Source of the DNA: a virus
IMG/VR virus record: IMGVR_UViG_3300021335_000015
Span: 1 to 62,215 of that record
Reading direction: 5' to 3' (one strand)
DNA length: 62,215 nucleotides
The translations under genes were made by a program, and so were the position numbers. This document shows, piece by piece, positions 20,495 to 28,561 of this stretch; within the stretch, counting starts at the first letter, position 1; every line of letters begins with the position of its first letter. A model generated the notes under the pieces. It was not told the origin of the DNA. It saw only the letters and a program-made list of their open reading frames with translations, and made no database searches.

Positions 20495-20508
20495 AGATAA
20501 ATACAATC

Positions 20509-20991
20509 ATGGATAATTTAAAATACATTGCATACATCAATCCAAACACTGGTAAGATAGTACGATTGACTGTGCCGCAGTACAAGGCAGATCCTGAAGG
20601 ACTAGATCAGGACGGTCACTTTGTTGTACACGTCAGCTCGGCAAACTTACCAGAGAACTGTGATGACTTGCGTTACTTCATGGACAATCACTGGTACGAC
20701 ACCGAAAATCACAAATTCATATTTGTCGGTCAACCATGCAACAGTTATGCGACTTGGAGTCTGGAGAAAGGATGGTGGGATTGGGATCCTGAACTAGTAT
20801 ATGCAGACATTCGTAAAACAAGGAATGCGTTGTTGAGTGCTTGTGATTGGACTCAACAAATGGATGTGCCTCTAAGTGAATCAAAACTCCAAGAATGGGT
20901 GACATACCGTCAACAACTGCGTAATATTACAGACAATTTACCAGATGATATTTTGTCAGTAAATGATGTGGTTTGGCCGGTCAGTCCATAA
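20509..20991 (+). CDS. Tail assembly chaperone-like protein, second copy
   Basis: A 160-aa paralogue of the 142-aa protein at 15645. It has the C-terminal signature TRNALLSACDWTQQ, LQEWVTYRQQLRNI and VVWPVSP of Phage_tail_APC-type proteins, and a Trp-rich middle (LEKGWWDWDPE). It lies between the two giant repeat-protein genes and ends its transcription unit, with a strong terminator at 21017. It is inferred to assist assembly of one or both repeat giants. Confidence 0.75.
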   Translation: MDNLKYIAYINPNTGKIVRLTVPQYKADPEGLDQDGHFVVHVSSANLPENCDDLRYFMDNHWYDTENHKFIFVGQPCNSYATWSLEKGWWDWDPELVYADIRKTRNALLSACDWTQQMDVPLSESKLQEWVTYRQQLRNITDNLPDDILSVNDVVWPVSP

Positions 20992-21016
20992 GAAAAAACA
21001 ATTTGAGAACTATTGT

Positions 21017-21056
21017 AAAAAAGTGCGGGTACTTCAATCCCCGCACTTTTTTTTAT
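21017..21056 (+). terminator. Strong intrinsic terminator
   Basis: AAGTGCGGG (21021-21029) pairs perfectly with CCCGCACTT (21040-21048). The stem is extended by flanking A and T runs and followed by eight T residues in total. The A tract on the left could make it bidirectional. It separates the 16083-20991 unit from the second giant gene. Confidence 0.9.
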
Positions 21057-21064
21057 TATAAATA
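21057..21064 (+). promoter_or_regulatory. Late promoter TATAAATA
   Basis: A perfect T4-type late box directly behind the terminator and 52 nt before the GTG start at 21117. No other promoter is evident, so the 1671-aa protein is expected to be a late product dependent on gp55. Confidence 0.8.
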
Positions 21065-21116
21065 ACTACTGTCATTAACCACTTAAATCCTTTTAACTTA
21101 AAAGAGAGACGATATC

Positions 21117-24100
21117 GTGTCAGCATCTAGTATACCACTAAAAATTCAAAATGCTAATGGTGACCTACAGGAATTCACTCCATCGGATGAGTTGTATCTA
21201 TCCTATGCAGTGGGAGAAGCGTTAGTTGCGGCCGCATCTAACGACGTTGGTAATATCAGTTTAACTGATGGCCAATCAATCGGTTCGTTTGTAGATTCTT
21301 ACTACAATGAAATATCTGGTACCCACCCTGCTTCACAGATCACGGGTACCTCAGTGACCACCACTCTGAAGCAAGTGAGTGGCCCAGCAGACGAATCCGG
21401 TGCAGACTTTGTCCGCCCAGTAGGTTATTACGACGTTGCTCCAAACCCAGGCTTCTACGAAATGGTAGACGGGGATATGGACAACTTAGCAGGTCGTGTT
21501 CTATCTAACTTAGTACAGAACGACTATATCGGTACTTTCAAACTGTCCGCTACTCAACCAAGTGCAGACTATACAAAGTTTATTGACTCTGTATTCTCTG
21601 ACACTCACGGTAACGGCGGTGCAGGTACCGTAGTAACAAACTACCACATTTGGATGCGTACTTCTATGACGGCAGTTGCTCCAGTTCGTCCAGTAGCGAC
21701 AAGCTACGACGGTACTGGTTTCAACGGTCTACGTGAAATGACAGATGCCCAGATCCAGTATACACTAGGTCAACGCATCAAGTCACTTCGTGCTACTTCC
21801 GGAGCGATTGGTTCATACCAACTACGTTCAGCAGCACAAGGCGCACCAACAGTCCCAGGCACATGGGTGTCTGTAGGTACTGCACAGAACACACGTCGTA
21901 CACCAGTTGACGTTGCATACGCAAGAACTCGCGTATCTTCATACAACCGTGCACGTGTTTCTGCATACACTCGTACTCGTGTATCTTCATACACGCGTGA
22001 CAGTGTAGATAATTTTGCTCGTACCTTTGTAGGAGACTACACGGGTGCATACTCACGTGACTTCGTAGGAAACTACTCGCGTGACTTTGTTGGGAACTAC
22101 TCACGTACTCGCCCATCATCGTACTCAGGTACATACGCACGTACTCGCGTTTCATCATATTCACGTACTCGCCTAACAGCGTTCACTGGATACTTCGCGG
22201 GAACTTACTCACGTGCTCGTGTTTCGGTTTACACTCGTAACCGCGTAACACCATTTACTGGTACATTCTCACGTAACCGTATATCATCATACACTCGTGG
22301 TCGTGTATCAACCTACTCAGATACATACTCGCGTAATCGTATATCATCATACGCTGCAGCTTATGTTCGTACTCGCGTATCTTCATACACTGGAACTTAT
22401 TCGGGAACATACTCCCGTCTACGTGTCTCTGCGTATGCTGGAACATACACGCGTAACCGTGTTTCTTCTTATGCTGGAACATACACACGAACTCGTGTAT
22501 CTACTTACGCAACTGACTTTACCCGCACCCGTGAAGAGAACTTCGCAGGGACTTACACTGGTTACTATACTGGCGTATTCTCTCGTGCTCGTGTATCAAC
22601 ATATACGCGTAACCGTGTAACAGGTTTCGCAGGTAACTTCATCGGAAACTACTCTCGCAACTTCCAAGGTAACTATTCACGTAACTTCGTGGGTAACTAC
22701 TCTCGTGGATTTGCTGGTAACTACGTAGGTAACTACTCTCGCGTATCAACACGCACATCAACTCGCACACGTTACAGTGCTTACGCAAGAACACGCATCA
22801 CTAACTACGTTGGTGACTTTGCTCGTGATCGCGTCACTAACTTTGCGGGTAACTTCGTGGGCAACTACGCTCGCACCTTCGTAGGTAACTACGGTGGTAA
22901 CTTTATCGGAAACTACGCTCGTGACTTCGTTGGAAACTTCGTTGGTAACTACGCTCGCGCATATGTAGGTAACTACTCTCGCGGATTCGTAGGCAACTAC
23001 GGTCGTAACTACCTTGGTAACTTTGTCGGTAACTACAGCCGTAACTTCCTTGGTGACTTCACCGGAAACTACGCTCGTGGTTTCGTCGGTGACTTCGTTG
23101 GAGATTTCGTAGGTAACTACGCACGTACTTCAACTCGTACATCGACTCGCACACGTTACTCGGCTTATGCTCGTACTCGCGCAACGAACTACACACGTAA
23201 CCGTGGTTCTGCTTACGCTCGTACATCTACTCGTACTCGTTACAGTGCATACGCTCGTACTCGTGCGACAAACTATACAAGAACTCGTGGTTCAGCTTAC
23301 GCACGTACTCGTATCACTAACTACGTTGGTGACTTCGTTCGTACATCGACTCGTAGCAGACCATCTACGTTCTCTTACGCACGTACTCTGTACTACGCAG
23401 GTAACTTCGTAGGCAACTATGGTCGTACTCGTGTAACTAACTACACTCGTGCTTCAGCGGTAGGTGTAACTTATACAGGTAACTACACACGTAACCTATA
23501 CTACGTTGGTAACTACGCTCGTGGATACGCAGGTAACTACGTTGGTGATTATGCTCGTAACCGTGCATTCTCATACGTTGGTAACTATGCTCGTAACCGC
23601 GCATTCTCATATGTCGGTAACTACGCACGTACTCGTGTAACTAACTACACTCGCACATCAACTGGTACTGGCACATATACTCGTAACCGTCCGTACTCAT
23701 TCGTAGGTAACTACACAAGAACTCGTGCGACGAACTATACTCGTACATCAACTGGTACTGGTACATATACTCGTAACCGTGCAGCTTCCTATGCTGGTGA
23801 TTTCGCAGGTAACTTCACGGGTAACTTTACACGTACTGGATCATCGACTCGTGTTTCTACTGGTGGATCGGGTACCTACGTACAAGACCAATACCTAACG
23901 GGTAAAGGTGGTGATACTTACTGGGGTTGGAACGGATACTCGAACCAAGTTGAAATTAAACACAGACTGAAGGGTAACTTTACTGTCACTAGTGGTGTAA
24001 ACGCTAACACTACTATGGTTACCGTTTCTACGGGTGAGACTTTCTGGCGTGGTAATGCAAGAACGAGTGGTACTTATGTACGTTACGGTCTGACATATTA

Positions 24101-26132
24101 CCAAGACGGTACTACGGACTATACTGGTAACTTTACAAATACTACATCATATACTAGCACATCTACTCGCACATCAACACGCACACGTGCAGCTACTTAC
24201 ACAGGTAACTACGCACGTACTTTATACTACACTGGTGATTTCGTAGGTAACTTTGGTGGTACATATACCCGTACTCGTACTGGTAACTACACTGGTAACT
24301 ACACTCGTACTCTATACTACACTGGTGATTTCGTAGGTAACTTTGGTGGTACGTATACTCGTACTCGTACTGGTGCATACACTGGCAACTACGCTCGTAC
24401 TCGTACTGGTAACTACACTGGTAACTACGCACGTACTTCGACTCGCACACGTTACAGTGCTTACGCACGTACTCGCGTTGCGACAGGTACTTACACACGT
24501 AACCGCGCTGCGACACTATACTACACTGGTGACTTTGTAGGTAACTTCGCAGGTGCATACACACGCACATCAACACGTACATCTACTAACACTGGTTACT
24601 ACACACGCACACTAACTTACGCAGGTAACTACGTGGGTAACTATGCGACAACGTTCACTGGCGACTTCGTCGGTAACTATACGCGTAACTTTGCGGGTGA
24701 CTATGTTGGTAACTTCGTAGGTAACTATACACGTGGATTTGCTGGTGACTTCGTAGGCAACTACGCTCGCACATTCGTGGGTGATTTCGTAGGTAACTTC
24801 GTAGGTAACTATGCACGTGGATACGCTGGTAACTTTGCTGGCGACTTCGTCGGTAACTACGCACGTACTCGTGTAACTAACTACACTCGTACTCGTAACT
24901 CTGCGTACACACGTAACCGCACACAGAACTTTGCGAACTCTTACTCTCGCACACGTGAAACAAACTTCACTGGTTACTTCACACGTAACCGTGCATCCGC
25001 ATACGCTCGTACTCGTTACAGCGCATACGCTCGCACACGTGTAACTAACTACGTCGGTGACTTCACACGCGATTCAACCCGCACATCTACTCGTAACCGT
25101 GGTTCGGCTTACGCACGTGATCGTGTAACCAACTTCGCTGGTAACTTCGTAGGAAACTACGCAACAACGTTTACCGGAGACTTTGTTGGTAACTACGCAC
25201 GTGGATTTGCTGGTGACTTTGCTGGTAACTTTACTGGTGACTATGCTCGTACTTCAACGCGCACTCGTTACTCTGCATACGCACGTACTCGTGTATCTGC
25301 ATACGTCCGCAACCGTGGATCATCATACACCCGTGACCGTGTAACTAACTTTGCTGGTGACTTCGTAGGCAACTACGCTCGCACCTTCACTGGTAACTAC
25401 ACACGTCAGTTCGCTGGTGAGTATGTTGGTGATTACGTAGGAACGTTCGCAGGTAACTACGTAGGCAACTTCAGCCGTGACTTCGGTGGAAACTACGTTG
25501 GTAACTACGCTCGTGGATTTGCTGGTAACTATGTTGGTAACTACAACCGTAGTTTCGCAGGTGAGTACACTGGTGCTTACTCTGGTGCATACTCTCGTAA
25601 CTTCGTGGGTGACTACACAGGTAACTACAACCGTGGATTCGCAGGTGAGTATGTGGGCAACTACGCAACCACATTTACTGGTAACTACTCTCGTGGATTC
25701 TCCGGTCAGTACACACGCGACTTCGCAGGTGACTTCGTGGGTAACTACTCAAGAACATTTGCTGGTGAGTACACTGGTGCTTATGCGCGTGACTTTACAG
25801 GTAACTTCGTGGGTAACTACTCGCGTGACTTCGTCGGTGAGTACACTGGTGCTTACTCTCGTGACTTCGTAGGTAACTACTCTCGTGTCCGTGTATCTGC
25901 ATACGCACGTATCAGACCATCTGCTTACTCAGGTGCATACACACGTGACCGTGTTTCTTCTTACCTAGGAAACTTCATCGGTAACTACTCTCGTGACTTT
26001 GGTGGTAACTACACCCGTGAGTTTGCTGGAAACTACGCACGTAGTTTCGTCGGTAACTACATCGGTCAGACCATCTCTGGTACAGAGACACACGTTACAG
26101 ATGTGTACACACTATACGTAAGGGTTGCATAA
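21117..26132 (+). CDS. Giant tetrapeptide-repeat virion protein (1671 aa)
   Basis: It starts at GTG, with an AAGAGAGA Shine-Dalgarno-like tract upstream. Residues 1-265 form a non-repeat head (IPLKIQNANGDLQEFTPSDE, later NYHIWMRTSM) of a kind seen in marine phage virion proteins. Residues ~267-914 and ~1004-1645 are an almost unbroken four-residue repeat of type (F/Y)-x-(G/R)-(N/D/T). An island at ~915-1003 contains GDTYWGWNGYSNQVEIK. The composition is extremely rich in Tyr, Phe, Arg, Asn, Gly and Thr; Lys, Met and Cys are almost absent from the tract. A late promoter precedes it. It is probably an extended adhesin or decoration fibre on the tail; no function is established. Confidence 0.8.
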   Translation: MSASSIPLKIQNANGDLQEFTPSDELYLSYAVGEALVAAASNDVGNISLTDGQSIGSFVDSYYNEISGTHPASQITGTSVTTTLKQVSGPADESGADFVRPVGYYDVAPNPGFYEMVDGDMDNLAGRVLSNLVQNDYIGTFKLSATQPSADYTKFIDSVFSDTHGNGGAGTVVTNYHIWMRTSMTAVAPVRPVATSYDGTGFNGLREMTDAQIQYTLGQRIKSLRATSGAIGSYQLRSAAQGAPTVPGTWVSVGTAQNTRRTPVDVAYARTRVSSYNRARVSAYTRTRVSSYTRDSVDNFARTFVGDYTGAYSRDFVGNYSRDFVGNYSRTRPSSYSGTYARTRVSSYSRTRLTAFTGYFAGTYSRARVSVYTRNRVTPFTGTFSRNRISSYTRGRVSTYSDTYSRNRISSYAAAYVRTRVSSYTGTYSGTYSRLRVSAYAGTYTRNRVSSYAGTYTRTRVSTYATDFTRTREENFAGTYTGYYTGVFSRARVSTYTRNRVTGFAGNFIGNYSRNFQGNYSRNFVGNYSRGFAGNYVGNYSRVSTRTSTRTRYSAYARTRITNYVGDFARDRVTNFAGNFVGNYARTFVGNYGGNFIGNYARDFVGNFVGNYARAYVGNYSRGFVGNYGRNYLGNFVGNYSRNFLGDFTGNYARGFVGDFVGDFVGNYARTSTRTSTRTRYSAYARTRATNYTRNRGSAYARTSTRTRYSAYARTRATNYTRTRGSAYARTRITNYVGDFVRTSTRSRPSTFSYARTLYYAGNFVGNYGRTRVTNYTRASAVGVTYTGNYTRNLYYVGNYARGYAGNYVGDYARNRAFSYVGNYARNRAFSYVGNYARTRVTNYTRTSTGTGTYTRNRPYSFVGNYTRTRATNYTRTSTGTGTYTRNRAASYAGDFAGNFTGNFTRTGSSTRVSTGGSGTYVQDQYLTGKGGDTYWGWNGYSNQVEIKHRLKGNFTVTSGVNANTTMVTVSTGETFWRGNARTSGTYVRYGLTYYQDGTTDYTGNFTNTTSYTSTSTRTSTRTRAATYTGNYARTLYYTGDFVGNFGGTYTRTRTGNYTGNYTRTLYYTGDFVGNFGGTYTRTRTGAYTGNYARTRTGNYTGNYARTSTRTRYSAYARTRVATGTYTRNRAATLYYTGDFVGNFAGAYTRTSTRTSTNTGYYTRTLTYAGNYVGNYATTFTGDFVGNYTRNFAGDYVGNFVGNYTRGFAGDFVGNYARTFVGDFVGNFVGNYARGYAGNFAGDFVGNYARTRVTNYTRTRNSAYTRNRTQNFANSYSRTRETNFTGYFTRNRASAYARTRYSAYARTRVTNYVGDFTRDSTRTSTRNRGSAYARDRVTNFAGNFVGNYATTFTGDFVGNYARGFAGDFAGNFTGDYARTSTRTRYSAYARTRVSAYVRNRGSSYTRDRVTNFAGDFVGNYARTFTGNYTRQFAGEYVGDYVGTFAGNYVGNFSRDFGGNYVGNYARGFAGNYVGNYNRSFAGEYTGAYSGAYSRNFVGDYTGNYNRGFAGEYVGNYATTFTGNYSRGFSGQYTRDFAGDFVGNYSRTFAGEYTGAYARDFTGNFVGNYSRDFVGEYTGAYSRDFVGNYSRVRVSAYARIRPSAYSGAYTRDRVSSYLGNFIGNYSRDFGGNYTREFAGNYARSFVGNYIGQTISGTETHVTDVYTLYVRVA
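21915..26060 (+). repeat. Tetrapeptide (12-bp) repeat tract, second gene
   Basis: About 4 kb in 12-bp units such as GGTAACTACGCTCGT-type strings. Units read FVGN, YARN, FAGD, YSRG, STRT, RYSA, YART, RVTN, YTRN. Larger blocks recur in variant form, e.g. STRT RYSA YART near 22760, 23130, 23220, 24430 and 25250. The only sizeable interruption is about 23860-24125. Register is kept better than in the 1367-aa protein. Confidence 0.9.
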
Positions 26133-26153
26133 GCGACCCTTCTATGTTATAAT
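26125..26153 (+). promoter_or_regulatory. Sigma70-type promoter of the glycosyltransferase operon
   Basis: TTGCAT (26125-26130), a 17-nt spacer and TATAAT (26148-26153). It overlaps the stop codon of the repeat giant. An inverted repeat, CTTCTAT...ATAGAAG, covers the -10 box (about 26139-26158) and could be an operator. Unlike the flanking structural genes, no TATAAATA box is present. Confidence 0.6.
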
Positions 26154-26169
26154 AGAAGTCTGAATATAG

Positions 26170-26190
26170 GTGGGTCTTCGGACCCACTTT
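26170..26190 (+). terminator. UUCG hairpin terminator or attenuator
   Basis: GTGGGTC (26170-26176), TTCG loop, GACCCAC (26181-26187), then TTTATTA. It can terminate the 21117 transcript. Because it lies about 10 nt downstream of the expected start point of the promoter at 26125, it could also attenuate the next operon. Confidence 0.75.
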
Positions 26191-26245
26191 ATTAGTCATA
26201 TACATAAAGTTAGAATTGAATTGAACCCTTTTGGAGAATGAGTAA

Positions 26246-26707
26246 ATGAGTTATAGACGTTGGATGGACAACGCTTTTTGGGAAACAGAAGAAAAGAAAG
26301 AACTAAACTGTATCCTAGAAATGGAAGATGATGTGGGTCGTGTCACCCGTCAACAGATGATGTTGTCAAGACATGACCGTGATGGAAATCCTAACGAGTT
26401 GTTTGCAGAAGTTGTAGATGCGCTTGGTGAAGAGTTGATTGATAAGGAAACTACCGATCGAGTCGAACGCAAAGCTGCGGAGGCGGAAGAAGAGAAACAA
26501 CGTGAGTTGGAACATCAAAAGGCAAGGAAACTTGAGAAACTGTTCAACTATAAACTAGAAGCGTTTGAGGTTGAAGAGATCAAGAACTCTAAGAACCGAA
26601 AGTTGAAGGCAAAATTGCGTCGTGCAAAATCAAAGATTGAAGTCGATATGTACTCAATCATGATTCTACAAGACCAACTAGAGGCCGAGACCGATGGAAA
26701 AGAGTAA
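26246..26707 (+). CDS. Charged coiled-coil protein of unknown function (153 aa)
   Basis: The ATG lies 9 nt after GGAG. The N-terminal third is compact and aromatic (MSYRRWMDNAFWETEE). From residue ~70 it is an alternating Glu/Lys/Arg helix (KAAEAEEEKQRELEHQKARK), predicted coiled coil. It overlaps the glycosyltransferase gene by 14 nt, so the two are translationally coupled. I do not recognise the family. A partner or scaffold for the two enzymes downstream is possible but unsupported beyond position. Confidence 0.7.
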   Translation: MSYRRWMDNAFWETEEKKELNCILEMEDDVGRVTRQQMMLSRHDRDGNPNELFAEVVDALGEELIDKETTDRVERKAAEAEEEKQRELEHQKARKLEKLFNYKLEAFEVEEIKNSKNRKLKAKLRRAKSKIEVDMYSIMILQDQLEAETDGKE

Positions 26708-27431
26708 AGGGTTTATTATCGTTGCGTCAAAGAAACGCAACTTTTATTTGTACGCAATCAATCTTGCAGAGTCTCTCAGGGACTACTATGAACCAGAAGA
26801 GGAATGCAAGATCTGTTTGGTGACTGAGGAACGATTCCTTGATGACCGTGGTCGAGATGTCGCAGACGATATTCTCTTATGTGACGATCACTACCGCGCG
26901 AAGTTGTGGGGAATGGCGAAATCGCCGTATGACCTAACGATGTATATCGATGCTGATATGGAAGTAGAACACGAAGACATCTGTAAAGTTTGGGATGAAA
27001 TGAAAGATCACGATGTGGTCTTTACTGCTTTGACAGATGATCGTGACTACATATATGCAGAACGTGACTTCGACACCCCAGAGGGTGTTTCTAAGTTCAC
27101 ACTATGCGGTGCAGTATGTTTATATGATATGTCCAAACCGATTGTGCGTGAGTTCATGGATGATTGGTGGGACTTGACATTCAGACAGATGAATGACACT
27201 TGGTGGCCAGACGGGTATGCGGACAGTCTCAAATCTTGGGACCAGTTCTCACTCTGGTGGTTGACCGAGAAAGAAGAAAAGTATAAGGATCTCAAAGTTG
27301 GAATCTTTGATGACGACTTGAGATGGAACTACTACAACGCACTTAATTGGGCAATAACAAAACCAGAAACAGGGCCAGTGATTATCCGTCACTTCTCTGC
27401 TGGTCTTAATAAGGATACACCAATCGTATGA
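26694..27431 (+). CDS. Glycosyltransferase (GT-A-like)
   Basis: A 245-aa protein. The N-terminus has FIIVASKKRNFYLYAINLAE, typical of a nucleotide-sugar-binding Rossmann-like start. LTMYIDADMEVEHED (residues 81-95) supplies the D-A-D form of the DxD metal and nucleotide-sugar motif after a hydrophobic strand. Later WWPDGYADSLKSWDQFSLWW and IIRHFSAGLN resemble acceptor-site and C-terminal parts of GT-A enzymes. The protein is soluble with no signal peptide. It overlaps its neighbours by 14 and 4 nt. The substrate is unknown: repeat fibres, other virion proteins, DNA and host surface glycans are all possible. Confidence 0.75.
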   Translation: MEKSKGFIIVASKKRNFYLYAINLAESLRDYYEPEEECKICLVTEERFLDDRGRDVADDILLCDDHYRAKLWGMAKSPYDLTMYIDADMEVEHEDICKVWDEMKDHDVVFTALTDDRDYIYAERDFDTPEGVSKFTLCGAVCLYDMSKPIVREFMDDWWDLTFRQMNDTWWPDGYADSLKSWDQFSLWWLTEKEEKYKDLKVGIFDDDLRWNYYNALNWAITKPETGPVIIRHFSAGLNKDTPIV

Positions 27432-28135
27432 CACAGTTAAACGACCAATATCTAAAGCACGTCGACGTTAAGAACCCTGAGTTGCTTGCGATTCTGGACA
27501 ACTACGCTGGACTATCGAAGATTCCTGGCTTTGCAGAGAACTGTCACTGCACTTCCAAGGAACGTATTCGTCAGCGTAACTGGTACGTTGGACCAAAGTA
27601 CATGCAAGAGATTGTAGATGAGGGAACGCAACACGAAGGTTTCCCAGATGAGATGGTAGGTTATAACTTTAAACTATCAGATCGCGCTCACCAGATGTTT
27701 GAAAAAGATGCGGATCCAATCTTCAAGCGTGACATGACGCACATGTTGTCAGATCTAAACGACAAGATGATGAACTTCCTGTCAGTCAAGCACAATGCGC
27801 TTGCAGCGGTATACCCACCAGGCGGATTCATTGCATGGCACAACAACGCTAACGCTCCAGGCTTCAACCTAATCTTCTCTTACTCAGAGAGTGGTTCGGG
27901 TTGGTTCGACTATATCCATCCGGAAACTAAAGAAGTTATCCGTTGCCAAGACAAGCCAGGTCAGTGGACTTGCAAGGCAGCATACTTCGGACACTACGGA
28001 GAACAAGAAAAACTAATGTACCACGCTGCATCTTCAGAAGATGATTGGCGCGTAACAGTTTCTTACGTCTTCGACTGGTCTGAGACTTCAGAAGAATTCC
28101 GTGAGATGGTCTTAGAAGACATCGCTTCAGAATAA
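27428..28135 (+). CDS. 2OG-Fe(II) oxygenase-like protein
   Basis: A 235-aa protein coupled to the glycosyltransferase by ATGA. The double-stranded beta-helix core carries YPPGGFIAWHNN (His138), then GSGWFDYIHPE, then KLMYHAASSEDDWRVTVSYV (His199, Arg208). This matches the His...His...Arg layout of 2-oxoglutarate dioxygenases. The usual HxD Asp is Asn140, which makes catalysis by the standard mechanism uncertain. The protein at 50087 is a paralogue with the same substitution. The likely role is hydroxylation of a protein or small molecule; the substrate is unknown. Confidence 0.7.
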   Translation: MTQLNDQYLKHVDVKNPELLAILDNYAGLSKIPGFAENCHCTSKERIRQRNWYVGPKYMQEIVDEGTQHEGFPDEMVGYNFKLSDRAHQMFEKDADPIFKRDMTHMLSDLNDKMMNFLSVKHNALAAVYPPGGFIAWHNNANAPGFNLIFSYSESGSGWFDYIHPETKEVIRCQDKPGQWTCKAAYFGHYGEQEKLMYHAASSEDDWRVTVSYVFDWSETSEEFREMVLEDIASE

Positions 28136-28150
28136 AACAAAATATCACGC

Positions 28151-28196
28151 ACCCTAAGTTGTATAAATAGACATAGAACGTTTATACACTTAGGGT
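28151..28196 (+). promoter_or_regulatory. Late promoter inside an RBS-sequestering hairpin
   Basis: ACCCTAAGT (28151-28159) pairs with ACTTAGGGT (28188-28196), and GTATAAA (28161-28167) with TTTATAC (28181-28187), with one bulged T. The TATAAATA box (28162-28169) is in the left arm; the AGGG ribosome binding site of the next gene is in the right arm. A transcript started at the late promoter (about 28175) would lack the left arm and leave the RBS open. Read-through RNA would hide it. This parallels the known arrangement at T4 gene e. Confidence 0.7.
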
Positions 28197-28200
28197 CTTG

Positions 28201-28557
28201 ATGACTATGGCAACTTACGAAGACTTCACAATCGATCAGGGTGCGGACCTAGCTCTACAGATAGAGTTAGTGAATCCGGACGGATCTAAAAAAGATCTTA
28301 CTGGATATTCTGCTTCTGCGAAGATGAAGAAGACGTATAGAAGTGAGGAGTCTATCGACTTCACTGCCGTGATTCCCGATCCCGCACTCGAAGGGGTCGT
28401 CACACTATCCCTTACTAATTTACAAACCGACACTCTATCCACTCGTGGTAGATATGTCTATGATGTTGAGATTGCTTTCGTTGATGAAGAAGGTCACACT
28501 ATCATAGAAAGAATACTAGAAGGTAAGATAAAAGTCAACCCTTCTGTCACGAGGTAA
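28201..28557 (+). CDS. Ig-like or BppU-like virion protein (118 aa)
   Basis: Start candidates are ATG 28201 and ATG 28207; AGGG lies 5 nt before 28201. The sequence (YEDFTIDQGADLALQIEL, later LTGYSASAKMKK and TRGRYVYDVEIAF) fits a small beta-sandwich domain of the kind found at the N-terminus of receptor-binding-protein adaptors. It begins the second fibre cluster and is followed 4 nt later by another fibre gene. The precise role is unknown. Confidence 0.65.
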   Translation: MTMATYEDFTIDQGADLALQIELVNPDGSKKDLTGYSASAKMKKTYRSEESIDFTAVIPDPALEGVVTLSLTNLQTDTLSTRGRYVYDVEIAFVDEEGHTIIERILEGKIKVNPSVTR

Positions 28558-28561
28558 CGAC

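Noticed and set aside
20496-20503. GATAAATA late box before the second tail chaperone gene
   Set aside because: It ends six bases before the ATG, so transcription would start at or after the start codon; chance match or unused.
21915-26060. Possible CRISPR or satellite array of 12-bp units
   Set aside because: The periodicity keeps the reading frame, there are no constant-length unique spacers, and the unit encodes a four-residue protein repeat.
26694-28135. Operon as a DNA hypermodification system (TET-like oxygenase plus glycosyltransferase)
   Set aside because: The oxygenase lacks an HxD and does not resemble TET/JBP enzymes, and no cytosine methylase or hydroxymethylase is in the window; kept only as an alternative.
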